Source: Acidobacteriota bacterium (lineage in GTDB: Bacteria > Acidobacteriota > Terriglobia > UBA7540). From it: a stretch of 16,279 nucleotides of DNA. A program made the translations under genes and the position numbers. Shown here piece by piece: positions 6,401-14,557 of the stretch (the first letter of the stretch is position 1; the number at the start of each line of letters is the position of its first letter). The stretch lies in contig JAKAWN010000120.1 in the NCBI GenBank assembly GCA_021827245.1, positions 1 through 16,279 on the forward strand, written 5' to 3'. The notes beneath the pieces were generated by a model. It did not search any database, had not been told where the DNA came from, and saw only the letters and a list, made by a program, of their open reading frames with translations.

Positions 6401-7801
6401 TTAGTGGATGGCAGGCAAACTTGCGGCCGCAACAGCCTGGCCCACTCTCCGGGTTGATTCGTCCGGCAAATGCAACTTGACCTTTTCCGCGAGTTCGGGG
6501 AATTCCACTTTCAATACTTCCTGCGCCTTGTTCAAGGCAATGGTACCGCCTTCACCCGAGGTCACACGGCCGAGAATCAGCACGTGCCGAAGCTCATAAA
6601 AATCGGCGTAGTGTGCGACCCCATAACCGACGTACACGCCGATCGTTTCAAAAATCTTTCGCGCGCTCTCATCTCCTTTGCTCAGCATGGCCTGGACGGC
6701 TTTCAGCCTGTCTGCCGGACCCAGCTTCTCGTCAAGCTGAATTCCGGCCTCCGGCGCAAGGCGAAAGACCGCCTGTTGAGAAAAATACTGGGCTCCGACG
6801 CCCTCATCGCCCGACCATTCGTCTATGGGAGCTCCCGGATCATAATCCACAGGAACAAAGGCCAGTTCGTCCAACCAGGTGGTAATCTTGCCATCCGGCG
6901 TCACGTAGCCGCCAGCCTGGCTCGACCCCAGCGCGATGCCAAGCACCGCGTTGTCATTCAATGACATTGACCCAGCTAGGGCCGTCACCTCCCCGTCGTT
7001 CACAACAATAAACGGAATGCCGCCCCAGGCTTCCTTGAGATCGAGGAACAGCCGGGTGATTTTGGCGTCGAAAAGGTCCTTCGGAACGCCGCGGAACAGG
7101 GAAGCCACCCGCGGACGGTTGTTGATGTAAACGCCGGCGGCACTTCCTCCAATCGCGTCCACGCGTGGCATGTGGCTGGCGGCAGACTTCAGCCCCGCCA
7201 TGATCTCGTTGAAATGATACGCAGGGTCCGTGGCGTTTCGCGGATCCCAAACAACCTCCTCGCTGAAAACTGCCTTGCCCCCAACCACCGCCGCCACTTT
7301 GCGGTCCGTGGCGCCCAGATCGAACCCGATACGGCACCCGTCCAGATGCCGACCGAGCCGCATCGTACTTTCTGAAGGCGCGGGCACCTTGCCGGGCGAG
7401 GTGATTTCAACCGTAAATGGTTTCTCATAGACGCCGCCCATGAAGTCAGAATCGAACGCGCGCGCGCCGGTGGTCGAATAGACCTGGCGCAGGTGTTCGC
7501 CAATGCTTTTCGGGCCGCCCACAATCACCCGCCATCCGCCCCTCTGCCACAAAAGCATCTTCAGGGTTCTCTCGGCATAATGAAGATTCATAGACGCGGA
7601 GGGATGCCTTTCATCGAAGACCTTCGTCTCGTAAACCGAGATCGAGCCTCCGCCGCGTTCGAGACCGATCACGAGTGGAACCGACTTTCCAGACTCCGCC
7701 ACCATCCTCAGAAAGGCACGGTTCGCGAGCGCAGCAGGCGCGAACTCAGGATGGAGGGCGGGCCTGACGCGTACAGGCGCCAGTTCATGAAGCCACATCA
7801 T
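6401..7801 (-). CDS. ROK-like sugar kinase (ASKHA fold) with an extra N-terminal domain
   Basis: 466 residues. From about residue 157 the protein matches ROK/ASKHA kinases: phosphate-1 motif GFDLGATDRK (159-168), then AIGGSAAGVYINNRP, VVNDGEVTALAGS with likely catalytic D269, phosphate-2 VLGIALGSSQAGGY, and adenosine-site LILGRVTSGEGG. The usual ROK zinc cluster (CxCGxxGC) is absent, so this belongs to a divergent ROK group. The first ~150 residues form an extra domain that I do not recognise. It could phosphorylate a sugar or act without kinase activity as a sensor. The start is one of two adjacent ATGs (7801 or 7798), with GAGAGG and AGGA upstream. It heads the operon with the PIG-L deacetylase and is divergent from dhaKL, so a joint sugar pathway is likely. 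Confidence 0.87.
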   Translation of the reverse strand: MMWLHELAPVRVRPALHPEFAPAALANRAFLRMVAESGKSVPLVIGLERGGGSISVYETKVFDERHPSASMNLHYAERTLKMLLWQRGGWRVIVGGPKSIGEHLRQVYSTTGARAFDSDFMGGVYEKPFTVEITSPGKVPAPSESTMRLGRHLDGCRIGFDLGATDRKVAAVVGGKAVFSEEVVWDPRNATDPAYHFNEIMAGLKSAASHMPRVDAIGGSAAGVYINNRPRVASLFRGVPKDLFDAKITRLFLDLKEAWGGIPFIVVNDGEVTALAGSMSLNDNAVLGIALGSSQAGGYVTPDGKITTWLDELAFVPVDYDPGAPIDEWSGDEGVGAQYFSQQAVFRLAPEAGIQLDEKLGPADRLKAVQAMLSKGDESARKIFETIGVYVGYGVAHYADFYELRHVLILGRVTSGEGGTIALNKAQEVLKVEFPELAEKVKLHLPDESTRRVGQAVAAASLPAIH

Positions 7802-8261
7802 TCCTGCATTCCTCTCCCGGTTGCCGTAACGTATGCGTCATGCAAGCATACTAGAGGTTGTTCATCATAAGAAGATGTGAGATGGTGGTCAAGAAGGAAG
7901 ACACGAGGCCACCTGGACTTCGCCGGCCTTCGCACCTTTTGGAAATTGATCAGTCATGTGGGCGAGATGGCGGTCGTCACCTCAGCCTGTGATACGGGTC
8001 ATAGGCATACGGGGTTGGCCGGCTTAGGTCGAGACTTGATTCAGTCCAGGCTGACAAAGGAGGGCGATCTCACTTTTGCAGGAAGTGCCCCATTCCATAT
8101 CTTCGACCCGGGAACAAAATATCGCCAGAGGCTTGCCCGCCCTGACGAAACGAAAAATTCGATGACGAATCCTGAATGTTGGAATGTCGGCATCTATCTC
8201 ATCAAACGACTGGTGGACACCGGCATCCCTCGCGCCTTTGCTGACGTTGTGAGGTGTCAAG
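7802..8261. other. Divergent intergenic region between ROK and dhaK genes
   Basis: About 460 bp between divergent operons. It should hold promoters for both. A GTG-initiated plus-strand frame (7877-8281, 134 codons) overlaps dhaK by 20 bp. It has no good ribosome binding site and no recognisable domain, though its last part (WNVGIYLIKRLVDTGIP region) looks somewhat protein-like and could be a decayed gene remnant. I do not call it a gene. Confidence 0.4.
7831..7851. promoter_or_regulatory. Inverted repeat just upstream of the ROK/PIG-L operon
   Basis: GTATGC (7831-7836) and GCATAC (7846-7851) are exact reverse complements around a 9-bp spacer, 30 bp before the ROK start. TATGCT on the minus strand within this dyad could serve as a -10 box. 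A repressor operator is a fair guess; no regulator gene is adjacent. Support is symmetry and position only. Confidence 0.35.
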
Positions 8262-9260
8262 ATGAAGAAACTGATCAATGATCCCGACCGGGTTGCGCTG
8301 GAGTCTCTGGAAGGAATGGCCCTTGCTTACCCAAGGCTGATTCGGAAGCTTGACGGGTTGCCGGCGGTGGCCCGAGCAGATTACCCCGTGACGGGCAAGG
8401 CAACGGTGGTTATGGGCGGCGGGAGCGGGCATGAACCATTGTTCCCAGGCTATGTGGGCCCGGGAATGCCGGACGCCAGCGTGGCGGGAAATATCTTCGC
8501 CGCGCCTCCTGGCGAGTTCATCTACCAGACCGCAAAGGCTGTCCACGGAGGGCGCGGGATCTTGTTTGTCTATGGAAACTACTCCGGGGACGTTATGAAT
8601 TTCGACATGGCGGCGGAAATGCTCGAAGAGGAAGGGATTCCCGTGAAGACGGTTCGCATAACCGACGACGTTGCCTCAGCTCCCCCCGAGAGACGCGATG
8701 AGAGGAGGGGGATCGCCGGAGATCTATTCGTTATCAAAGTGGCCGGAGCCAGGGCCGAGGAACGTGTGGGACTTCAGGATTTAGCGGCCACAGTCGCCAA
8801 GGCCAACGACCGCACTCGAAGCATGGGAATTGCCCTGAGTTCGTGCATCATTCCTGCATCCGGGCGGCCCATTTTTGAGATCTCGGAAACGGAAATGGAA
8901 ATCGGGATGGGCGTGCACGGGGAGCCGGGAGTCGAGCGCGGGCCGCTACGCGCTGCTGATTCGGTCACAGGTGACCTGGTACGCCGCTTGTTACGTGACA
9001 GACCAGCAGAAGTCGGAGACGAGGTCGCGGTGCTGGTGAACGGCCTCGGAGCGACGCCGCTAGGGGAACTCTTCATCATGTTTCGGGCGGTTAGCCGTCT
9101 CCTCGCAGAAGCCAGCCTCTCGATCTTCCGGTCTTACGTGGGCAATTATGCCACTTCGCTGGACATGGCAGGATGTTCGATTTCACTCTTGTGGCTCGAT
9201 GATGAGTTAAAGCGACTCCTCACGGCACCGGCAGAGTCACCCGGATTTATTCAACCTTAG
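8262..9260 (+). CDS. dhaK: Dihydroxyacetone kinase subunit DhaK
   Basis: 332 residues, the family length. DhaK binds dihydroxyacetone through a hemiaminal to a histidine; here H219 in GMGVHGEPG is the expected residue. GGGSGHEPLFPGYVG (52-66, H57) and GNYSGDVMNFD (105-115, D110) give the other active-site residues. GAGGTG at 8251-8256 supports the start. It is followed 3 bp later by dhaL, so the two subunits are co-expressed. The phosphotransfer subunit DhaM is not in the window, so I cannot tell if phosphate comes from PTS or ATP. Related kinases act on erythrulose and other short ketoses, which remains possible given the ROK/PIG-L neighbours. No signal peptide; cytosolic. Confidence 0.95.
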   Translation: MKKLINDPDRVALESLEGMALAYPRLIRKLDGLPAVARADYPVTGKATVVMGGGSGHEPLFPGYVGPGMPDASVAGNIFAAPPGEFIYQTAKAVHGGRGILFVYGNYSGDVMNFDMAAEMLEEEGIPVKTVRITDDVASAPPERRDERRGIAGDLFVIKVAGARAEERVGLQDLAATVAKANDRTRSMGIALSSCIIPASGRPIFEISETEMEIGMGVHGEPGVERGPLRAADSVTGDLVRRLLRDRPAEVGDEVAVLVNGLGATPLGELFIMFRAVSRLLAEASLSIFRSYVGNYATSLDMAGCSISLLWLDDELKRLLTAPAESPGFIQP

Positions 9261-9263
9261 GCA

Positions 9264-9926
9264 ATGCACATCAACGAGAAGATTGGCCCCCAAGAGTTGC
9301 GAGAAATTCTCCTCTTCGTTGCACAGGCGGTAACGCAGGAGGAAAGCACCCTGAACGCGTTCGACTCTGCCATCGGCGACGGAGACCATGGGATTACTAT
9401 GCGCATCGGGTTCCAGGCGGTTGCGGCCCGATTGTCGAGCCTGCCTGGAGACGCAGCCATCGACACGATTCTCGGAGAATCCGGTCGAGCGTTCATGCAG
9501 GTCACGGGCGGCGCGATTGGGGTCATTCTCGGGAAAATGCTGACCGCCGGCACGGTAGCATTGAAAGGATGCGGCGACCTCGGACCGACGGAGCTTGCGG
9601 CGTGGCTCAACGCGATGGAGTCCGCGGTCGTGCGCTCCGGCAAAGCCAAACCCGGTGACAAGACCATTCTGGATGCCATTCATGCGGCCGCCGAGTCGGC
9701 TTCACAGTCCCTAGATTCAGGAGAGCCCCTGGAAGAAATGGTTGCCAGTGCAGCCGAAGCTGCGGAAGGTGCGGCTCGCAACACGGCGAACATGGTGTGC
9801 CGAGTTGGGCGCGCAAGTCGCCTCGGCGAACGCTCACTAGGCCATCCCGACCCCGGAGCCGTTTCGTTTGCGATCATTCTAGGGGCAATCTCGCGTTGGC
9901 TCAGGCAACACGCTCGAGGCTATTAG
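9264..9926 (+). CDS. dhaL: Dihydroxyacetone kinase subunit DhaL (nucleotide-binding)
   Basis: 220 residues, all-helical nucleotide-binding subunit. The Mg-nucleotide motif FDSAIGDGDHG supplies D34, D39 and D41. The other signatures are present: FMQVTGGAIGVILGKM in the middle, KPGDKTILDAIHAA around 133-146, and GRASRLGERSLGHPDPGA near the C-terminus. DhaL holds ADP/ATP and passes phosphate to the ketose bound on DhaK. The gene begins 3 bp after the dhaK stop without a clear ribosome binding site, which implies translational coupling. It converges on the nonahaem cytochrome gene with a 39-bp gap. Confidence 0.95.
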   Translation: MHINEKIGPQELREILLFVAQAVTQEESTLNAFDSAIGDGDHGITMRIGFQAVAARLSSLPGDAAIDTILGESGRAFMQVTGGAIGVILGKMLTAGTVALKGCGDLGPTELAAWLNAMESAVVRSGKAKPGDKTILDAIHAAAESASQSLDSGEPLEEMVASAAEAAEGAARNTANMVCRVGRASRLGERSLGHPDPGAVSFAIILGAISRWLRQHARGY

Positions 9927-9944
9927 AGAAGAACCGCGATCCTC

Positions 9945-9964
9945 GGCGGAGAGCGCTATCCGCC
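9945..9964. terminator. Short hairpin between convergent dhaL and cytochrome genes
   Basis: GGCGGA (9945-9950) and TCCGCC (9959-9964) form a 6-bp perfect stem with an 8-base loop in the 39-bp gap between the two stops. No T-run follows on either strand, so this is a weak candidate bidirectional terminator. Confidence 0.35.
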
Positions 9965-9965
9965 A

Positions 9966-11318
9966 TCAGCTTCGTTCCATATTGCGGATCTTGAGGTAAA
10001 GTCCCGAGATGGCGATGACAATCGCAATAAGTGCGATGGCCAGGCCCTTTCTGCGGTAATTTCGCTCATGAAGGGCAGCGATGCCCGCCTCGTATGCCTT
10101 GCGCGAAGTCTCAACACCCTGGCTGGTGATCTTGAGGACGTCGGCTGCGTTGAAGCTGTGGACGGCAACACGCGCCTTGATCAGGTCGCTGTGTGCGCTG
10201 GTCAGCTCCACCCGTGCGCTGGAAACCTCCATGCCCGATTGCTCTGCCCTGTTGAGCACCTGGTCGGCGTCGTGGTAAGTAGACTTCAACTTGGCCAACC
10301 CTGCCGAAATTTCTGCCGCCGTCTTATATCCGTTATCGCCTTTCACATGGCAAGTGACGCATACAGCCTTCGGAGTGGTTCCCACCCAGGCGTCCGTCGG
10401 CTTGACGATTTCATGATTGGAATGGCACTGTACGCAGCCCGGCAGGCCCATCTTTGCAAAGGCAGCCCCGTGCGGGCTCTTGTCAAAGAGTTGCTCATTC
10501 ATAGCATGGCAGGTGCCGCACACGTTGGCGACCGAACTGACTCCGGGCGGCGTAGCCCCGTGATTGCCGTGGCAAGTGCTGCAGGTGGGCGCAGATGTAT
10601 CTCCACTGGCCAGATCCGCCGCATGCACGCTCTTTTTGTAGAGCTCATACTGGTTGGTCGGAATCTTATAACCTTTCATGTAGTTTGCGTCGGCATGGCA
10701 GCGCGCACAGGTTTCCGCCACGTGCGTGGGATAAACGGGAGCGCGCGGATCAGAAGGCGCCCGAATGTCATGGACACTGTGGCAATCCACGCAGACGGCC
10801 ACTTTGGTATCGCCTTTCTTCAGCAGCTTGCCGTGCACGCTCGTGAAGTATTCACTCATCTGGTCGGTGCGGAGGCTGGGATTGTACTTCCGCATGTATT
10901 GGGGATCGGAATGGCAGCGGCCGCAGAACTCAGGAACCTGCGCCTTGGTCGGGGCGCCGCGGAAGCCCTTGGCCGGGCTCATAGCGTTCATCGAATCATC
11001 GTTTCTGTCGCCGCCGTGACAGTCCGCGCAACTGAGGCCCGCCTGGTGGTGAACGTCTTGGGGAAACAGCTTGGCCGGTTGCCCGTACTGGCCGGGAAGC
11101 TGCGAATGGCAGGCGATACAGGAATCCTTTACGGGGGCGGCCAAGGCTGCAGCCGGGCCAAACAACATGACCGCAAGAATCACACCGTAAGCCGGCGTCC
11201 ATCTAGCCCGACCGAACACATCGCGAACAGCGCGATGCAGGCGCCACCCGGCGGCCACGCCAATGGCCCCGTTACTAATCCGTGAACTGGTGATTGAGGG
11301 ACATTTCATAATCTGCAT
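9966..11318 (-). CDS. Nonahaem cytochrome c with C-terminal membrane anchor
   Basis: 450 residues with nine CxxCH haem-binding motifs, at about residues 67, 97, 132, 176, 204, 246, 267, 295 and 320. A hydrophobic export segment ends at about AALAA (57-61) and a single membrane helix lies at 424-442 (GLAIALIAIVIAIS), so the haem domain should be periplasmic and anchored at its C-terminus. Between the haems and the anchor is a helical stretch (about 335-420). The N-terminus before the signal is unusually long (~40 residues); a GTG at residue 34 (VFGRARW) would give a more normal signal peptide, and no strong ribosome binding site decides it. It is the last gene of the Rieske/cytochrome b operon, 29 bp after cytochrome b. 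It likely takes electrons from that complex and relays them to periplasmic or outer-membrane acceptors. Confidence 0.92.
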   Translation of the reverse strand: MQIMKCPSITSSRISNGAIGVAAGWRLHRAVRDVFGRARWTPAYGVILAVMLFGPAAALAAPVKDSCIACHSQLPGQYGQPAKLFPQDVHHQAGLSCADCHGGDRNDDSMNAMSPAKGFRGAPTKAQVPEFCGRCHSDPQYMRKYNPSLRTDQMSEYFTSVHGKLLKKGDTKVAVCVDCHSVHDIRAPSDPRAPVYPTHVAETCARCHADANYMKGYKIPTNQYELYKKSVHAADLASGDTSAPTCSTCHGNHGATPPGVSSVANVCGTCHAMNEQLFDKSPHGAAFAKMGLPGCVQCHSNHEIVKPTDAWVGTTPKAVCVTCHVKGDNGYKTAAEISAGLAKLKSTYHDADQVLNRAEQSGMEVSSARVELTSAHSDLIKARVAVHSFNAADVLKITSQGVETSRKAYEAGIAALHERNYRRKGLAIALIAIVIAISGLYLKIRNMERS

Positions 11319-11347
11319 CGCAAAAGTTGAGCTGTTTTTCCTTTAAC

Positions 11348-12433
11348 CTAAAAAATCGCCAGGCACGACAGCACAATGATGTACCCCAGCGCGAAAATGC
11401 CAAGGCCAGTAAAGAACCGCGTCACCCGCCCAAAACCGTTCTTGTAATCAAGGAACGGAACAATCACCCAAATGGCCCCAGCAACCCCAAATCCCAGCAG
11501 GCCGAGGAGCTCGCTATTAATGAAGAAGATCTTGGACGGCAGATACTTCAACGTTTGATACATGAAGAGGAAATACCACTCAGGATGAATCCCTGCCGGG
11601 GCGGAGCCAAAAGGATTGGCCTTGGTACCAAGCTCCCAGGGGAAGATGGCGGCCAGCGCTCCCAGCACGCCGAGTGCCCCGTACCATCCCATGATGTCCC
11701 GCAAAAGGAAGTTCGGGAAAAACGGCATTGAACGCTCAGGCACTTGCCCTTCCTTGATCTTTTTCTCTACGCCAGGAGGAACACTCATTCCGAGTTTCTG
11801 CACCAATAGCAGGTGGAGAGCCAGGAGCAAGGTTGCAAGCCCTGGCAGTACGGCCACATGAAAGCCGAAAAAACGCGTCAGCGTGGCACCCGTGACCTCA
11901 TTGCCGCCTCGCAGAAACACCTTGATCCAATTGCCGATGAGGGGCACAAAGCCGGCCATGTCCGTGCCCACTTTGGTAGCAAAAAACGCCAGCGTGTTCC
12001 AGGGAAGAAGATAGCCGGAGAAGCCGAAGGCGAGGACGATGAAGAACAGTATCATCCCGCTGAGCCAGGTCAATTCCCGCGGCTTGCGGTAGGACTTCAT
12101 GAAATAGACGCTGAACATATGAATGAAGACAATGAGGATCATCAGGTTGGCAGACCAGCTATGGATGGACCGGATCAACCATCCGAACTTGACCTGCGTC
12201 ATGATGAACTGTACGCTTTCAAAAGCGCCCGTGGCCGTCGGCCGATAATACATCAGCAGAAGGATACCGGTGAGGACCTGGATGACGAAGAGGAACAGCG
12301 CCATGCCACCGAAGTAGTACCAGATGGTGTGGCGATGGAGGGGCACCCGCTTATGCCGCAGAAATTCCTCGATGCTTTCTCCACCGAGGCGCTCGTTAAG
12401 CCAATCTAAGGTGCGACGTTTGAATCCGGCCAT
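11348..12433 (-). CDS. Cytochrome b (fused b6/subunit IV type) of a Rieske/cyt b complex
   Basis: 361 residues with seven or eight membrane helices. It carries both halves of the family in one chain: the N-terminal b6-like part with haem ligands H91/H105 (13 residues between) and H192/H207 (14 between), and the C-terminal subunit IV part with the quinol-site motif PEWY (284-287). The 14-residue second spacing is the b6-type pattern. The cysteine that binds the extra haem c-n in cytochrome b6 (FYCLGG) is replaced by tyrosine (WYYFGG), so that haem is probably missing. The start overlaps almost directly with the Rieske stop (2-bp gap), no separate ribosome binding site, so coupled translation is likely. 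It oxidises quinol and passes electrons to the Rieske cluster. Confidence 0.95.
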   Translation of the reverse strand: MAGFKRRTLDWLNERLGGESIEEFLRHKRVPLHRHTIWYYFGGMALFLFVIQVLTGILLLMYYRPTATGAFESVQFIMTQVKFGWLIRSIHSWSANLMILIVFIHMFSVYFMKSYRKPRELTWLSGMILFFIVLAFGFSGYLLPWNTLAFFATKVGTDMAGFVPLIGNWIKVFLRGGNEVTGATLTRFFGFHVAVLPGLATLLLALHLLLVQKLGMSVPPGVEKKIKEGQVPERSMPFFPNFLLRDIMGWYGALGVLGALAAIFPWELGTKANPFGSAPAGIHPEWYFLFMYQTLKYLPSKIFFINSELLGLLGFGVAGAIWVIVPFLDYKNGFGRVTRFFTGLGIFALGYIIVLSCLAIF

Positions 12434-12435
12434 AG

Positions 12436-12918
12436 TTATGCGTTGCGGACGACGACGATGTCTTCGCCCTGAATGTGAACTTGGTACTGCACAAGAGGAC
12501 GCGGAGGCGGTCCGCTGATGTTACGGCCCAGCAAGTCGTAGGTGCCGTTATGGCACGGGCACCAGATTTCATGCAGGTCAGGTCGGTATTGCACCGTGCA
12601 ACCGAGGTGAGTGCACACGGCGGTGAACGCCCGGTATTTTCCGTCCGCCATGTGAATCAAAATGGCTGGCTCGGACCCGAACCTGAAAACCTTGGCACTG
12701 TTATTCTTGAGTTGCCCGACCTTTGCAGCCACCACCGAAAGATTGCTCGCTTCGCTGACCGGGGGCGGAATGACATAGCGAATAGCTGGGTAGACGAAGG
12801 AAGCGATGGTCGCGACAACTCCCGTGCCCAACACCAGGTTAACCCAGCGGCGCCCAGAATCGACCTCACCATTTCCAGCACCCGCAGCGGATTTTCCAGA
12901 GTTGGAATCAACCTTCAT
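12436..12918 (-). CDS. Rieske [2Fe-2S] iron-sulfur protein
   Basis: 160 residues from the ATG at 12918, which has a GGAGGG nine bases upstream. A longer version from GTG at 13011 (191 residues) is possible and would start 3 bp after the upstream cytochrome stop. A single membrane helix (about 27-48, after SGRRW) anchors the protein. The cluster motifs are CTHLGC (102-107) and CPCHNGTYD (120-128): C102, H104, C120 and H123 hold the cluster, and C107/C122 form the disulfide. This is the high-potential electron acceptor of a quinol-oxidising bc complex together with the downstream cytochrome b. Confidence 0.95.
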   Translation of the reverse strand: MKVDSNSGKSAAGAGNGEVDSGRRWVNLVLGTGVVATIASFVYPAIRYVIPPPVSEASNLSVVAAKVGQLKNNSAKVFRFGSEPAILIHMADGKYRAFTAVCTHLGCTVQYRPDLHEIWCPCHNGTYDLLGRNISGPPPRPLVQYQVHIQGEDIVVVRNA

Positions 12919-13014
12919 CGGATTCGTCCCTCCACTTGTTTCTGAATCATGCACGTTGCTTGTTCGCCGTCGCCTGCCGTCACTACGGCCGGTGCGGCGA
13001 TTCAGTGCCACTCC

Positions 13015-14130
13015 TCACTGCACAAATCGCCTGAAGCTCAGAAATTTCACTTCCTGCTGTGCCGCAGTAGTGGCCATCGGAGAATAGTAATAGTAAAAGT
13101 CTGCCTCCACCGTTGAGCGCACGCCTTGCGGGACGTTGAAGGTGAAGGTTTCCTTTCTCGTCTCCCCGGGAGCCAGGCGGGTGTCCGACACTACCTTCGC
13201 CGCCTTCATGAACACCAGATCCTCGCGGTTCAGTATCTTTCCCTGCGCATCGGCTACAACCCGGGTGAATACCCGCTCCGCTTGATATGACTTGCCCCCG
13301 AAGGGCTCAGCGCGAACCAGGAGGATCAACTTTCGCAATGGCGAGCCCGTGGGGACCATGTGGCCGGCCCCCTGGTTGGTGACGTCCACTTCAACGTGAA
13401 GCTCTCCCCCTTCGTGCGAGACGTGAAGTTGCCCGCGGATGGCCTTGTTGAGCTGGGCCAGCGAATGGCTGCCGGGCATTTGGTGGAGATTAATCTCTTG
13501 GCCGGTCGTTTTCTTCACTCGCGGGTCGACAACCTCTCCCTCCACGCGATACATGTGGCAGGACTGGCACCCTTTATGCTCCTTGCTGTAAGGCCCTTTT
13601 TGCCATTCGGCGTATGTCGTGAGCACCGGAAATCCCAGAGAGTTGCGGTACTGGTGGCAAGTCGCGCAAAGCAGCGAGGACGTGTGCAGCGGCGAGTAGG
13701 CTGTACCGTGGACCGGTGAAGTAACTCCTTTCCACGGGCCCTCTTTGACATTGTTGTATTCGACGATTGCTCTTGGATTGGGACCAGTCATGGATACGCT
13801 TCGAATGGAATGGCAATAGTCACATGTGATACCTTCCCAGCTTATTTTTCGCACAAGCGACAGATCCCCCGTGGCCGCTACCGTCGGCGAGTGGCAGCCC
13901 AGGCAGACACTGCGGGCGTGTGCGCCGAAATCAGACTGGGCCATCTGAAGGGCGTCCTGAAAGAGCCGGCTCTCCATGGCTTGCGAGTGCACCGATTCCT
14001 TCCATCCTTGTTCGATCGCACGGTGGCAGCTTCCGCAGTATTCCGCACTCTGTGGCATTTGCGATACGGCCGAGGCACTGAATGGAATCATCATGAGCAT
14101 GAAGACAAATAGGTAGGAACCTTTTATCAT
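13015..14130 (-). CDS. Pentahaem cytochrome c554-like protein
   Basis: 371 residues with a clear Sec signal peptide (MIKGSYLFVFMLMMIPFSASA). Five CxxCH motifs occur at about residues 32, 76, 103, 155 and 188. The YCGSCHRAIEQGWKESVHSQA opening resembles the cytochrome c554 family. After the haems, residues about 230-371 form a beta-rich domain with the motif VTNQGAGHMVPTGSPLRKL, which is typical of C-terminal domains on these proteins. GGGAGGTAGGCC before the ATG is a good ribosome binding site. It is the first gene of the operon with Rieske, cytochrome b and the nonahaem cytochrome. With no cytochrome c1 or f gene present, it may act as the direct acceptor of the Rieske protein or as a soluble periplasmic carrier. 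A terminal reductase role is also possible. Confidence 0.92.
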   Translation of the reverse strand: MIKGSYLFVFMLMMIPFSASAVSQMPQSAEYCGSCHRAIEQGWKESVHSQAMESRLFQDALQMAQSDFGAHARSVCLGCHSPTVAATGDLSLVRKISWEGITCDYCHSIRSVSMTGPNPRAIVEYNNVKEGPWKGVTSPVHGTAYSPLHTSSLLCATCHQYRNSLGFPVLTTYAEWQKGPYSKEHKGCQSCHMYRVEGEVVDPRVKKTTGQEINLHQMPGSHSLAQLNKAIRGQLHVSHEGGELHVEVDVTNQGAGHMVPTGSPLRKLILLVRAEPFGGKSYQAERVFTRVVADAQGKILNREDLVFMKAAKVVSDTRLAPGETRKETFTFNVPQGVRSTVEADFYYYYSPMATTAAQQEVKFLSFRRFVQ

Positions 14131-14445
14131 GGCCTACCTCCCAATGGAATTCATAAACAGTTCGTACCTCAGGCCAAGCCCGGACTGATCGACACGTTGT
14201 CTGGACGGCAAAAGGTTCCTGGCCGATGCCTAGTGCGGGCCAACAGATGCCAAGCGCTGGTTCGCAACTCGGTTTGCTGGACGTTAAGCGGCAACGAGAA
14301 TGTAAATAGAAGAGCGGTCAGGGCCAACGAAGGCCTTTCTTTCCTTAGATATGCCCGATCCATCGTACGGTGCCGTTGTAGTTCGATTCTTGCTCAGTGA
14401 CCGATATGAAACGCGTGTAATCTAATGACCCGAGCGCGATAAAGC

Positions 14446-14472
14446 TGTGACGCCCGTCACACCTTCGTGTGA
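14446..14472. promoter_or_regulatory. CRP/FNR-like array of three alternating half-sites
   Basis: TGTGA (14446), TCACA (14457) and TGTGA (14468) occur at exact 11-bp steps, separated by six bases each time. The first two form the CRP-type palindrome TGTGA-N6-TCACA, with symmetry extending to 7-bp arms. The last two form the reversed dyad TCACA-N6-TGTGA. It lies about 316 bp before the pentahaem cytochrome start, far for a simple activator site, so a long leader or an upstream promoter would be needed. No CRP/FNR regulator gene is in the window. Confidence 0.5.
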
Positions 14473-14557
14473 TGAATACCATACCGCGATGATGCATTTG
14501 TCACGCCACTCGCACGGAGGTTCTCCGGCTTTTCGTGTGTCCGATCAGAAGGAATAT

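Noticed and set aside
7877..8281. 134-codon plus-strand frame before dhaK
   Set aside because: GTG start without a ribosome binding site, overlap with dhaK, and no recognised domain. Part may be a decayed gene, so it is described only as intergenic content.
10068..11285. Long plus-strand frame (405 codons) opposite the nonahaem cytochrome
   Set aside because: It lies antisense to nine CxxCH motifs and has no ribosome binding site or recognisable domain.
12919..13011. GTG at 13011 as start of the Rieske protein
   Set aside because: The ATG at 12918 has a well-spaced GGAGGG, and the extra 31 residues are arginine- and polar-rich without family character. The longer form is not fully excluded.
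14225..14300. Possible integron attC site (GTTAAGC near 14283)
   Set aside because: No matching RYYYAAC core site is found at the other side, and no integrase or cassette structure is present.
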